Notes under the pieces: generated by a model
Databases searched by the model: none
What the model was told of the DNA's origin: nothing
Seen by the model: only the letters and a program-made list of their open reading frames with translations
NCBI GenBank assembly: GCA_030062745.1
Contig: CP099844.1
Location: 21,824,596-21,888,595 of the forward strand
DNA: 64,000 nucleotides
From: Capitulum mitella
Taxonomy: Eukaryota; Arthropoda; Thecostraca; Pollicipedomorpha; Pollicipedidae
Direction: 5' to 3'
Shown here: piece after piece, positions 53,577 through 64,000 of the stretch
Layout of the letters: each line of letters starts with the position of its first letter
Numbering within the stretch: position 1 is the first letter of the stretch
Program-made: the position numbers and the translations under genes

Positions 53577-55272
53577 TCTACGTTTGATAATAAAAATCCC
53601 GCAGATGAAATTGAGTGTTTGGAGCAGAAACGCACTTCGATTTCGAAGCGGGTTTTCTATTCGGTCAAAGCATAGGTCGAGTCGGGGTGTAACTTTGTAT
53701 ACAGTTGATATGCGCATTTAGGGTCAACGAATTCACTTTTCCATGCCAAAATTTTTCCCAATTCTATACCCATGGGTCAAGTTTTTATGAGCGTGGGTTC
53801 TGCTCGGAGCTTGGACTAGAAAAAGATGAACGTCCCCCTATTCCCGGTAGCTGACGCGGGTTTTATCCTCCCTTTCCTCCAGGTGCTACTCTATCTCGTG
53901 ACTGTTTTCGACATGTTTTCAAAACCTTGCTGGAGTTAGCTATCAAGTCTCTATTGACGTCTCATGGCTCACAATGTCGTTGCATTTTCGGTCTTACTGC
54001 ACACATCGTTGCATTGTTTATCTCCTTGCAAACAATGTCGTGATAATAATCTAAACAACCTATCGCTCTGTAAGGCCTTGAACTTTAAGTGCCCAGCGCC
54101 AAAAATACATTTTTCATACCATTCCCAAGAACCGGGGACCATTGTCCTCCAAAAATTTTGACAAAGGTCTTATGCGATCTTCTGTCTTTCGCGCCACATA
54201 ATCGTTTTAAGTGACTTTTCTTCTTATACTTGGTTACCGCTGCTTTGAACCAGGAACTACGGTCGGTGAAAAGACCACTGGCACTCACTTATTGTATTGA
54301 GGTCTGGCGGAGTCGGAATACTACTCGCAGTGGCCAGTACACCGCAATACCGGCTTACGATGTGCAGGCATGTATACCCTAGGATTTGCTAAATAAACGG
54401 ATAAGAAAGGCACTTCATGGGCTAGGGCTTCGAGTCCATATGGCATACAATGCAACATACTCCAATGGGCAACTGTCATCTGAAAATTCCATGATTGCAT
54501 TTCATCCTGCAGACCTAGTCATCCCTGCTTTGCACACTTCACGATATAGACACTACTGCATTGCACGGTTTCATGGCCGATCGATCTGATGACATCATAA
54601 CGTCGTCACTGGCTGCTGCAGGACTTCCGGATGCCTGAAACAAAAGCAACAACTGTTCGGGACACTGTGCACCATGACATTTTCCACAATCTTTCAACAG
54701 GAAATAGCAAAAAACAAATAAAATTTTGAAAAGATACATGACAGTGTACCAGCAAACACCTGGAACAAAGGGATCGGCCAAAGCTCAACCAATGAGGCTG
54801 CTAATCTCCTCCAGCAGTTTCCAGAAACTGCTGGTAAAACCAGGACTCTGCACATCTCTAATAATTCAGCAATCAATTTTCCCTAAGCCTTCTGATATTC
54901 CTTGCCCATCACCCTGCCTTTTCCATTCTCCCACTCTTAGTAATGCAAGCAATGCAATGTTTGCTGCTTCAATATTTTCATTTTTACATACACGCAAGAC
55001 AACAACAAGTACAAAGGTTCCAAGGTCCAATTAAACTGGAGTTCAACTCCTGTTCACGGGCCAACCCTCCTGTTTTTTTTCGGAACAGTCTCGACTCGCA
55101 TTGGAAGGATCTATCAGTGATTTCTAACCTGGTGAAACACATTACATGGTGAGTCCAGTGTGCATAGCGCGCATATTAAGGGTTTTGATTCATATGCCTT
55201 CTGCTTCAAACGTCCGTGGCAAAGTCACACATAACAGTGAAGCGCCACCAACGGCACAAGTATCAGACGACC
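53577..55272. other. Gap between RTN4IP1 and ELP5
   Basis: AT-rich, with short open frames on both strands that I cannot support as exons. It should contain the 3' UTR of the RTN4IP1-like gene and the ELP5 promoter, but no canonical minus-strand AATAAA was clear. Confidence 0.5.
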
Positions 55273-55503
55273 TCACCCTCCCCTCCCCTCCCAACGGCCC
55301 GGCCCGACCAACCTGAAACGGATCACGGGCTTCCCGACCGTGTCGCCGTGCGCGAGGTACTGGAAGGCGTCGTCGGCCTCCTGCCAGTCGAACGTGTGCT
55401 CTACCACCGCCTGCAGCTCGCGGGCGTCGACCAGCGCTGCCAGCTGGCTCAGCGTCTCGGCCGAGAACGCCACCGTGCCCCAGCTCTCCGGCAGAAACAG
55501 CAG
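55273..55503 (-). CDS. RTN4IP1-like exon 8 (C-terminal)
   Basis: Acceptor CGGCCGCCGCAG, phase 0. Encodes LLFLPESWGTVAFSAETLSQ, AVVEHTFDWQEADDAFQYL and GKPVIRF, the family's closing beta strand. Beyond Phe the read-through tail of 13 residues (RLVGPGRWEGRGG) is uncertain. Confidence 0.85.
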   Translation of the reverse strand: MLFLPESWGTVAFSAETLSQLAALVDARELQAVVEHTFDWQEADDAFQYLAHGDTVGKPVIRFRLVGPGRWEGRGG

Positions 55504-58500
55504 CTGCGGCGGCCGAGACGGGTACTTAGGACAGCCGACAGAAGCTGAGGAGGCTGATATAATGTGCTCAGTACAAAGGACACAGCAGCGGCAGCAGCCG
55601 GGACAAGGCTAGTCAGCGGTACACTCCCAGACGCAACTCCTACAACATGGGAGACGGATAAAAACAGCAGAGCCATATGGCATACCAGCCAGAATAGCTT
55701 CCCATCGCGCAAACCAGGCGGCCGCAGAGAACCATCTCACCTGTCCGACCATCCGACTGAGCCACACCCAGAGGGCGTACGCGGTGCCGAGCAGGAAGCC
55801 GTACTTGTCGGAGGGCAGCGCCGCCTCCACGGAGGAGACCACCAGGCCGGACTGGGCGCAGTGGCGCAGACAGGCGGCGTGCAGGGACGGGCCGGCCGTG
55901 TTCAGCACCAGGTCGAACCTGGCGGTCCGGGCGGCGCCCGTCAGCGCGGACAGGCCCCGGGCGGCGCCCGTCAGCACGGCCAGGCCCCGGGCGGCGCCCG
56001 TCAGCGCGGACAGGCCCCGGGCGGCCCGCCCACTGACGACGGCCGGGCGTGCCGGCCGAAAATGGACTCGGACGGCACAGGGCCGACAGCTGGCTCGACT
56101 AGGATCTGCGAACGCAGGGGCGAGGATCACGGAGAGGAAGGATGCGGGGGGGGGGGGTGAGCCGGACAGATCATCGGGTGCGTGGTACGCATCAAAGGAA
56201 ATCAGCCCCTGGGACGAGACACCAAAGGCCGATGGGAAGCACGCGAAAGCTGATTGCACTTGGAGATGAACACTTGAACACTTGGAGATGAGTAGTTCCA
56301 ATAGTTGCAAGCAATCTGTACACTTTTATCCCTCCGGTTTTCAAGTACGAAAACCAGCAATGGGATAGGTATGATCTTGAAAGGGTCAGCAAATCATGAC
56401 AGCCAACTCAGAGAGTCGGTACCCACATACAGCCTGGCGGGGAGGAAAAGGAAGGCGTGAGCCATCCTTCTCCCCAGGTCCTGCAGGGACCATGAGCGGC
56501 AGACAGCGACCGGAGCCGGCTCAGGGGAACACACACGGCCGGCAGTGGGGACACGGACGGCACGGGCCAACTCTTCTGGCGGCAGGAACCAGCTCAGCCG
56601 CCGGCGGCGCGGCGACTCACTTGTCTCGCAGCGACAGCTCCTTTTCCAGGTCGGCCGTGTCGTACTCGATGACGTCATCGGCGCCCAGCATGCGTGCCAA
56701 CGGCACCAACCGGGCCGACACGGTGGTGGTCACGTGACCGCCCCACGACTTGACCAGCTGGAGGGCGATGATACCCACCGCGCTGGCGCCCGCGTGCACC
56801 AGCACCCTGGCACAGAGGACGAAACCGGAGGTCTCGTGATGGCTGGATACGAAACAGCCAATTCCATTGCAAAATGGTAAGTCGCCAAAAATTCGAATTC
56901 TGAACAATTCCGATGTCATATGATAAAAGCATGAAGTTCTCCATACTGGCACAGTGACGTTTTGAAGCAGACAATGCATAAAACACGTCCAGCTCTTCTC
57001 GGATGGCGCATTCGCTACCACGTACATCGACCGCCCTTCACGGTTTCGCCAACTGTTCTGGATGTACCAGCATTCCTCCTGGTCTAGCACTTAGCTCGCC
57101 TCTCACCACATGTTTCCCTTGTCTTACCATGAGCCCTAACGGTGGCTCTCCGCCCGTCCCTGCGATCTCACCATCAATCCTGGTGGCCGCTCACCGTTTA
57201 TCCCTGTGCTCTCACCATCAGTCTGGCGGCCTCTCGCTGCCTGTCCCCATGGTCTCACTATCAGCTCTGGTAGCCTCTCACCCTCCACCCCTGCTGTCTC
57301 ACCATTGGTCTCTGACGGCCTCTTGCTGCCTGTCCCCGTGATTTCACTATCAGCCATACGGAGGCCTCTCACCGTTTGTCCAGTGCCGTGTCCGGGCCGA
57401 TGCCGGCCTGAGAGACCAGAGCGTTCCAGGCCACCGTGCCGGAGTAGGGCAGCGCGGCGGCGCGCTCGAACGTCACGCCGTCCGGCTTCCGGGACAGCTG
57501 CAGCACGCGGAGCGACACCACCTTACAACGGGCCCACACAACACAGGCACGACGTCGAAGGAGACAGACATCCACTCTTGGTGAACTTTATTAGGTAACT
57601 GTAGTTGGTTGTGTTGATAACTGTGGGCTTTAAAACGCACGGTAGATGCTCTAGTTACAAACTGACCGAAGGCAGTAGGCTTTACCAACAACTGCTCCTT
57701 GCACAAAAACGAATAATTAGACTGTAAAACTAAAGCAGGCCTATCTATTACGGCTGAGATATCATATCGGAAAACAAAACTCTTTGCAAAAAACGACACA
57801 GTTTGACAATATCGCACAGTTAACTGATACACTTCGGAAACACAAAAGTCGTGAAACCCCTGAGCACGTATCACCATGCGATCCACGCGACCGGGTCCAC
57901 CACTCTTCGTCTCGCCTCACCTCTTTCTCGTCGAGCACGACAAACTCGGCCAGCGTGCCCGGCTTCCAGAAGGGCACGGCCGCCCAGACGGGGTCGCCCG
58001 CCTCCCAGAGGGTGACCTCCGGGCCGACCTGTTCCACCACGCCGGCCAGGTCGCGGCCCAGCACCACCGGAAGCTCTGCCGCCACGTGCTGCCCGGGCGC
58101 CGCCGTACCGGGTCAGTGAAGTGGCACGGCGCCGCCACACACGCCTCGGCGACAAAACAGCGCCGTGAGTCATTTATCACGGCATACTCGTAGGCTCGCA
58201 AATACTCCCGCAACCAGGAGTGACAGACGAGCACGCTGCCTTTGCCAAGCGGTCGGCCGCGAGTCTGCTGCCCGGCGCCGGCCACTGAACGGGCGTCAGC
58301 GAACGGTGCGTTCCTCACCGGGTTGTACTTGTTGGTCTGTCTGCGGAGCGTCCTGCCGTAGCCGGCGGCGATGCGCAAGTCGATCCTGTCGACGGTGGCC
58401 GCCTTGACGCGGACCAACACCTCGGTGGGCGAGGCCAGCTCCGGCCGCGGCTGGTCCTCCACCAGCATCACCCCCTGCCGGCGTCACAAGTGTGACAGGC

Positions 58501-59448
58501 GACATCAGTCATCAGTCAAGTGACAGACGTTATACGTGAAAAAATACTCGCCCCGGGCACGTGCGCCCTGGCGTTAGTAATTCAGCTAAGAGGCAGTCTC
58601 GCATGATACCGCAGCTACCTGCATTTTTCAGTCGCCAGCCATCTCCGCGGTCCAATACGTCACACAAGTCACACAAACAGTAAACGTGATGGTTCTCAAG
58701 CTGACTGCTCTCAAAGACTTCTTATTTCGAGTTCACATAGCTAGAGCTCAGAACAAAAAAGGAGTTCAGTACACGCAATATGGGTATACTTGGGCGAAAA
58801 TCGTTCTCATCCTAACAGAATCGTACCACACACCATGCCCGCTTCGCTTCACGCTGACTAAACGAGCGCGGATGGTATACGCCACCACGCGCCGCGTTAA
58901 ACCCCAGCAGACACTGGCTCCTTGACCACAGCGTCCCCGCGGTCGTATCCTTTCCCGTGACGTGACCGCAGCCCAGAGGCCTCTGCTGGATCCCGCGGCT
59001 CGCGGGCCGGCCGAGACTCACGTCCAGACCGTGGTAGGCGCTGCAGACGACGGCGCGCACCGGGCTGGGCCGGGCCGCCGGCCGCCACCGGCGCCGCCGA
59101 CCGATCAGGTAGCCGACCAGCAGGCCGGAGCCGAACCCGACCCCCAGCAGGCACAGGTGGATGGTGGTCACTGGGGGCGCAGGATGGGTCTCTCAAAAGG
59201 CCCCTCAAACACGGGATCACACAGAAACAGTTTTATTATTTGCACGAAACGATGGAAAAGAATTCTCTGAAAACGCCTGAACATCACTCACAAGAAGCAT
59301 AAAAGAAACCCAGCCATTGCTCACCATCAGTCAGCAGCAGAAACTTGATCTTCTCGGCCATCTCATGAGGGTCAAACCGGGCAGCCGACTCCTCGCAGGT
59401 GGCGCCACTGGTCACCAGCAGCGCCAGCAACCAGCAGCCAGCGCTCAT
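55273..59448 (-). CDS. RTN4IP1-like MDR (quinone oxidoreductase) family protein with N-terminal membrane anchor, 8 exons
   Basis: Minus-strand CDS: 59448-59325, 59170-59022, 58474-58319, 58088-57921, 57521-57373, 56806-56621, 55918-55741, 55503-55273; about 446 residues, all phases closing. RTN4IP1 is a zinc-free medium-chain reductase; the human protein is mitochondrial, uses NADPH and works in coenzyme Q synthesis. Best matches: LGRDLAGVVEQVG, DPVWAAVPFWKPGTLAEFVV, ALPYSGTVAWNALV, the nucleotide-binding VLVHAGASAVG (250-260) and GADDVIEYD (290-298). The N-terminus is a signal-like stretch (MSAGCWLLALLV) and a transmembrane segment (about 45-64) followed by RRRR, not an obvious mitochondrial presequence. 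The start ATG is the first after an in-frame TGA. The last exon is read through to TGA at 55273; the donor-like TTCAGGTTGGT at 55313 could join an unseen terminal exon. Confidence 0.9.
55741..55918 (-). CDS. RTN4IP1-like exon 7
   Basis: Acceptor GACCGCCAG, phase 2 start, 59 codons, donor CAGGTGAGA. Encodes FDLVLNTAGPSLHAACLRHC and a hydrophobic GFLLGTAYALWVWLSRMVG segment. Confidence 0.88.
55931..56020 (-). repeat. 30-bp tandem repeat, three copies, abutting the exon 7 acceptor
   Basis: Three copies of GCGGCGCCCGTCAGCGCGGA followed by CAGGCCCCGG; the outer two are identical and the middle differs at two positions. It lies 13 bases upstream of exon 7 on the minus strand and stays open in the exon 7 frame, giving a GAARGLSALT repeat. 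Confidence 0.9.
56621..56806 (-). CDS. RTN4IP1-like exon 6 (nucleotide-binding fold)
   Basis: Acceptor TCTGTGCCAG, phase 2 start, donor CAAGTGAGT. Encodes VLVHAGASAVGIIALQLVKS, the NADPH-binding glycine-rich turn, and MLGADDVIEYD. Confidence 0.93.
57130..57375 (-). repeat. Minisatellite, unit about 45 bp, copying the RTN4IP1 exon 5 donor
   Basis: Five copies begin near 57185, 57228, 57272, 57317 and 57363, with a weaker one to the left. Each contains GGCCTCTCACCGTTTATCC or a variant, the reverse complement of the exon 5 donor region (AAACG followed by GTGAG). The true donor is in the last copy. Confidence 0.75.
57373..57521 (-). CDS. RTN4IP1-like exon 5
   Basis: Acceptor CCGTTGTAAG, phase 0 start, 49 codons plus two bases, donor AAACGGTGAGA. 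Encodes VTFERAAALPYSGTVAWNAL. The acceptor's pyrimidine tract is poor, so the first few residues are less certain. Confidence 0.82.
57921..58088 (-). CDS. RTN4IP1-like exon 4
   Basis: Acceptor GCCCGGGCAG, 56 codons, donor GAGGTGAGG, phase 0. Encodes ELPVVLGRDLAGVVEQVG and the signature VWAAVPFWKPGTLAEFVV, the strongest single match to RTN4IP1. Confidence 0.95.
58319..58474 (-). CDS. RTN4IP1-like exon 3
   Basis: Acceptor ACGCCGGCAG, 52 codons, donor CCGGTGAGG, phase 0. Encodes EVLVRVKAATVDRIDLRIAA and GYGRTLRRQTNKYNP, the start of the GroES-like catalytic domain. Confidence 0.93.
59022..59170 (-). CDS. RTN4IP1-like exon 2 (membrane segment)
   Basis: Acceptor TGCGCCCCCAG, phase 1 start, 49 codons, donor GACGTGAGT. 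Encodes the hydrophobic LCLLGVGFGSGLLVGYLIG followed by RRRRWRP and the first catalytic-domain strand VRAVVCSAYHGLD. Confidence 0.87.
59325..59448 (-). CDS. RTN4IP1-like exon 1
   Basis: ATG, 41 codons plus one base, donor GATGGTGAGC. Encodes a hydrophobic leader (MSAGCWLLALLVTSG) and FDPHEMAEKIKFLLLTD, which joins exon 2 in phase. An in-frame TGA lies ten codons upstream. Confidence 0.78.
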
Positions 59449-62400
59449 GCACTGCCTGCCACATCTGACCGCCGGTCACCTGGCTGCTGGCATCCCGCAG
59501 CCGGCCGAGGCCGGACTCCAGGGTAAGGCGTGCCGCCGTTGTGGCCGACGACAGGCGGAGCTGTTGACAGCGCACAGACATTGTGCAGAGTCATGTGGTC
59601 ACTGCACCCCAAATATGCATCCAAATGTTTAATACAGATACAAGTGATACACTGATCCATGACTTATGGGTCTTGCATTCAATAAAAATGAAAAAAAATA
59701 CACTGGAAACGTAAGTGTGATGCTGCGCCACTCTGTAAAGTACGGCAATTTCGACGAGATCTCGTCGGTGCACACCAGCCAGAAGCCAGTGCAATTTGGT
59801 GTGCATTGAGGCATTGGCTAATACACATATCAGTGTGTGGTTTGCACCATGGCGTGGTTGGTGCATGTCCCAGAGAAGCAGTCTACCACTACTACAGGCA
59901 GAGCATGAGTGCCAATGATAAGGATAAAAAATAACAAGGAAGAAAGGAGTGCCATTTAAGATGCAGCTGGTTGTGCCACACTTGTCACACATATTTCATG
60001 CCTGTCATAACCTAGCACTTCCAGGAGTTACTACCTAATTTATGTGCATCTAAAATTTCTTTTCAGTAGCAATGGTGACAATGATCTACAGGTAAAGGAT
60101 GTAGTAAAAATGGCCAGAAACAAACCCCAAAAGTTGAAATGATTTCAGCTACAGGATCCATTTTTATAAAAAATGAGTATCTGCAATCAACACAGAATAC
60201 ATACACTGAATCTGGAATAAGTACTACCAGTTCCTGAGGCAATACCAGATCTTGTGAAATTCTAGGCCACTGGAGACCCACCTCTTCCTTTCCATACTGA
60301 CACATGGTATATAACAAGCACCCCTGATATGGGAGAGCATTTCCACCTGTCCTTGCAACAGATGTGCACTGCCAGGTGGGTCATAACCTTGCACTCAGTA
60401 TATTATCACTCTGAACATTACAATTGACAGAACACATTTTTAACCCACTCCCAGTTGGGCCATGGCATATTTTGGCAAGGATGCAGTAAGTGGGAGGGAG
60501 GCAGTTGCCCCCAACTTTTTTGTAAATTAACATTGATTCAAAGAAGGTTTACTGGAAAGAATTGGCCCAAAATTCTATGCCCTCTCCCCTCTGCAACTGT
60601 GGAAAGATTTCTGCACCCCACACTTTGGTGCACATTTTCTTGCCAGCCAGTGTTCTTTGGTGCACATTTCTAGGGAATCTAATGCAGCTGGTGTGCTTTG
60701 TTGAGTCTTTGATGGGTGCCATATGACCACAGTGTCAGTGTGCCCCATAATAATAGACTAATCAATTGTTGAGTCTTCTGCCATGTTTTGCAGACTGGAT
60801 GCAGCAGAACACAAAATATGTTCACATTCTGTGTTCACAAAATATATCCAAAAGTTATATTCCTATATATACATATATATGTTTCATGTTCATAGAAAAA
60901 TATTCATACATGACTCATCTGCATAATCCTGAAGTAGAAGCATGTAATAATATTTTTTGGAAAGGCATGTACAAAACAATATTATTGTGCAATGACCACC
61001 TTCAACATGACATTTAGTTTAACTATGCTAATAAAATAGGAAATGTGAGGCAAACAAACACAGACACCTGAGCCCCCATTCCTGGATTAGTGCATGCAAT
61101 GGCCATACATACCTGGACAGAATCAATTTTCTCACTCAAATGAAACAGGATTTCATCTGCACTTGCCATTGTTATGTATAGAAATGATCTCTAAAACCCA
61201 ACAAATGACATCATCATTGGGTGTATAAGCATCTTTGTGTCATATTTGCAGTATGGCACAAAATGTCTTCACTGTGGACGAAATCTGAGTCATTTCCTCA
61301 CAGCAAACAACCACCAAGTATGTGACAAGTGATAACCATGTATTGTGCATGTGAGCTGAGTCAGGCTCAGTTGAATGAAAAAAGGTACAACAGGAAAATG
61401 CAAATCATTGACAAAAAACAGCTTTAAATGGAACAAAAAACAAGTGACCATATTACGAGCCTGGGAAGGCTTGCAGTCATTAACTTTAAATAGCAGCTGC
61501 CCGATGAAATGCAATTTCATTTCATTCAATGAGATGAGTCTGCATCAAACCTCGATCAACGAACCTCAACCAATAAATTTAACAACAAATGAGCTGTGAT
61601 TACGTTCCATGAGTAAAGCAAAATAAGCAGAACTTATCTACAGGATACACTAGCTTAAAGAATGGCAACGGCATGGTGCCAAACCTCGCATTCACAACCT
61701 CAGCAACGAACGCTCACTGCCAACAATCCCCAGGGCATCGTTGCGAATACATCGCGTGGGCGCCAATTGGAAGCCGTATTCGAATCAAGTGCGTGAAAAC
61801 TGTCTTCGGTAGTAGCCAGGTCTCCGTCAATCATGATGCTCTTCTACTGAAAGTGATGACCAATTAAAAGAAGAAATCGGCATTCTACTTCAGTAGACTA
61901 CGGAGAGAGATTATTCGTAACAGAAGAAGTTTACTTGTAACAAACGTGAACCATCCTTGAAGACCCGTAAAACAAGAAACAGATTGGGGTTCACGGATTT
62001 CCGAGTTTTCGCTCGTGTCAGTAGGTGCCGAAATTTCTGTGAATATTTTTGACAATGAATTTCTGGTGGGAGCTCGTGTTTGGATGTCATTGAGGGCAAC
62101 AGCTTGCATGTGATAGAGCCACTTATTCTTAATGTTCGTATTAAGATGTGCGAAAGCTGGCAACATTTGGGGCAGTCTCAGCGTGTAAATGTAAATATGG
62201 CACAGACAGTTTACATGGGGAATCGTCCAGATCTTGGTTGACAGCGAGCACAGCTTGTACATGTCCTGATTACACTGCAAGTGGACTCGAATCTGGAGTG
62301 ATGTCTTAATCCTGTTATAAAAACTGGTTATGCTAGTGAATTTAAATGATGTATGGAAAAGTGTTTTATTGCAGTCAGCCATGCAACACATTTAGACTTA

Positions 62401-63532
62401 ATACTTATTTTCTGGCAAAAAGTGGTGAAAATGGTAATGAATCATACAGCAGACAAGACTAAATATGTTGAATGTTGACCAAAAAGCAGTGTTGCATAGC
62501 AAACAACAAAAAAATGTTGAATATGTATGATGCATTCACTGCATAATGATCCATTCCAAGCTAAGAATATGAAAAAATGGCCAGTTGATGTCATCGCTCC
62601 ATCTGCTGTGGACCGCTGCGCCAACAGTATGTTTTGCTTTTGAGTGGATGCTCCACTGACTGATTTGATAAGGGCATGTCCAAGGTTGAGGTATTTTCAA
62701 CCTTGTGATGTCATCAGTATGTAATTTAATTTGGTTATTAAGGAGGTAATGATGTATATATATGTATATATATAGTAATTTAGAAAAATATAATGTAATG
62801 ATAATGATATGTATATACTAATATGTATTATATGTAATTATTAATTAAATAAATAATTGCAATTAATTAATTAAATAAATATATGTAATTAATTAATTAA
62901 ATAAATAATAATATAATACTAGTTCAATTTTATCATCACCATCACATCAACATTTATTGACCTGATGACATCATCAGTTTGTTCACAACATGTAAGGAGG
63001 TAGTGAAGCAGAGTTAGTATAAACAAGATGGCTTGTGGATTCTGGTGTCATTTGTTTATGGTGCAGCCTAACTTGATTTTCTTCAGAAACAGTTCCAAGA
63101 GTGTATCTGATTTCCTATGTAGCATGGGAGTTTATTTGTTCTTCTGCACAGTATATAGCAAAAGTGGTCTGCAAAGAGGTGCAGATCTGATATATTTCAT
63201 AACAGCTTCTGTGGAAAGTTTCAGTTGCAGTGTTATCATGGTCTTGCAACTTGCTAATTGTGCATAAGGTTGGGTCCAGCAAGAGCACTACCTATTTTTA
63301 TGCAGACATAGTCCCTTATTGTAATTTTTTGTGGCCATTTTCTATTTGTTTGTGTCATGTACCAATCACACTATGCTTCAGATGGCAGAATGATAAGCTA
63401 ATACTGCACTTGAACTTGAATTTCAGGTTTATAGGACATTAGGCTGCTAGGATTGCCTGTGGGCCCTCACTCTGTTTTGCTTTGTTCTTTGTTTGTTTCC
63501 TTGTTGTTCAGGCATTTCCAGGTTGTGTCCTT
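59449..63532. other. AT-rich flank without a recognisable gene
   Basis: Should contain the promoter of the RTN4IP1-like gene just above 59,448; no TATA box is evident. The rest is AT-rich with only short open frames. The 168-codon minus-strand frame at 61885-62391 is unrecognised and its composition matches the surrounding DNA. Confidence 0.5.
62755..62935. repeat. AT-rich simple-sequence tract
   Basis: A mix of TATATG, TTAATTAA and AAATAAAT motifs, over 85% A+T by eye, with many self-complementary short words. Confidence 0.85.
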
Positions 63533-63680
63533 GGATCTTCATTTTATTTTTCTACTCCTTGTATATTGGTCCCTGTGTGTCAGGTATCACAGGTGTGCCT
63601 AGTGCTGGATCTTCATTTTATTTTTTTGCATTTTCTATGTTGGTTCCTGTGTGTCAGGTATCACAGGTGTGCCTACTGCT
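63533..63680 (+). repeat. Tandem duplication, unit 74 bp
   Basis: Two copies starting GGATCTTCATTTTATTTTT at 63533 and 63607, each ending CAGGTATCACAGGTGTGCCT. On the minus strand they lie directly downstream of the LINE stop codon, so they look like the repetitive 3' tail of that element. Confidence 0.85.
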
Positions 63681-64000
63681 TGTCCAGCTTCTTCTTGAAC
63701 ATAGCCACATATAAAGGACTCAGCTCACATTTTGGGAAGTCATTCCAGTTGTCCACTATCCTTAGAGTGAAACAGTTGCTTCTGACCTACAGTTGTGCTC
63801 ATGGTTAATGGGACTTTAGGTGGTGGCCTTTGGTTGTGGCAGTTGTGGCTAAGGTGAAAAGGTCCCCAGTCTAGATTCTAAAGCTGCATTTGAGGACCTG
63901 GTACATAAAGAACATGTCCCCATGATTCCTGCCATAGTTCTCATGATGGGCAGCTTTAGAAAATGGAGTTGCTGTTCATGTGAGGACATCCTTCTCCCTG
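63673..64000 (-). pseudogene. Degenerate 3' end of a LINE (non-LTR retrotransposon) ORF2
   Basis: One minus-strand frame runs from the window edge to TAG at 63673-63675 and matches the usual C-terminal pattern of LINE reverse-transcriptase ORFs: GRNHGDMFFMYQVLK (the RGDMIxxYKIL motif), DLFTLATTATTKGHHLK (the FTxxxxxxTRGHxxKL motif), then CFTLRIVDNWNDFP (the FFxxRVVxxWNxLP motif) and a closing FKKKLDK. Four internal stop codons interrupt it, so it is inactive. The element enters the window from the right. A CR1/L2/Jockey-type clade is likely; the exact clade is not determinable from this fragment. Confidence 0.75.

Noticed and set aside
54539-54790. Minus-strand open frames between RTN4IP1 and ELP5
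   Set aside because: Several frames are possible, none with consensus splice sites at both ends or a recognisable product.

Overview
This is a eukaryotic nuclear window with intron-rich genes, canonical GT-AG splice sites and strongly GC-ending codons in its exons. The large introns are GC-rich and full of minisatellites, and both outer flanks are AT-rich. The gene content (a single GCKIII-type Ste20 kinase, ELP5, and a long RTN4IP1-like oxidoreductase with an N-terminal membrane anchor resembling the form I recall from arthropods) suggests an invertebrate, probably an arthropod and perhaps a crustacean. That placement is inferred from protein resemblance only.

Layout. Positions 1-16,600 hold no recognisable protein gene. 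They contain a foldback element near 1.9-2.1 kb, an imperfect ~150-bp repeat near 4.3-4.9 kb, a weak candidate for a spliced transcript at 7.3-8.1 kb, AGGTCA-rich repeat DNA near 10.1-10.4 kb, and a CpG-rich zone with a 35-bp minisatellite from 12 to 15 kb. From 16,657 to 46,523 on the + strand lies one gene of about 30 kb in 11 coding exons. It encodes a germinal-centre kinase of the GCKIII family (MST3/MST4/SOK1; fly GckIII), 548 residues, with all kinase motifs and the C-terminal CCM3/PDCD10-binding helices. Intron 1 (16.5 kb) contains a second ATG exon with a phase-matched donor, a likely alternative 5' end adding a 121-residue N-terminus.

Tail to tail with it on the - strand is ELP5 (53,372 down to 48,873; 5 exons, 278 residues), a subunit of the Elongator tRNA-modification complex. 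Upstream of that, in the same orientation, is an RTN4IP1-like MDR oxidoreductase (59,448 down to about 55,273; 8 exons, about 446 residues). I assembled all three genes exon by exon, and every splice phase closes. From 59.5 to 64 kb is AT-rich DNA that ends in the degenerate 3' end of a LINE on the - strand.

The most striking non-genic signal is that several minisatellites sit exactly on exon-intron borders. In ELP5 the end of exon 4 with its donor is duplicated, giving two donors 72 nt apart in frame, and this runs into a ~23-bp array that repeats the donor sequence. In RTN4IP1 a ~45-bp array repeats the exon 5 donor, and a 30-bp array abuts the exon 7 acceptor. In the kinase gene, polypyrimidine repeats precede exon 9. 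The window also contains ten G or C homopolymers of 10-13 bases. I found no prokaryotic features, CRISPR array, rRNA or tRNA gene.
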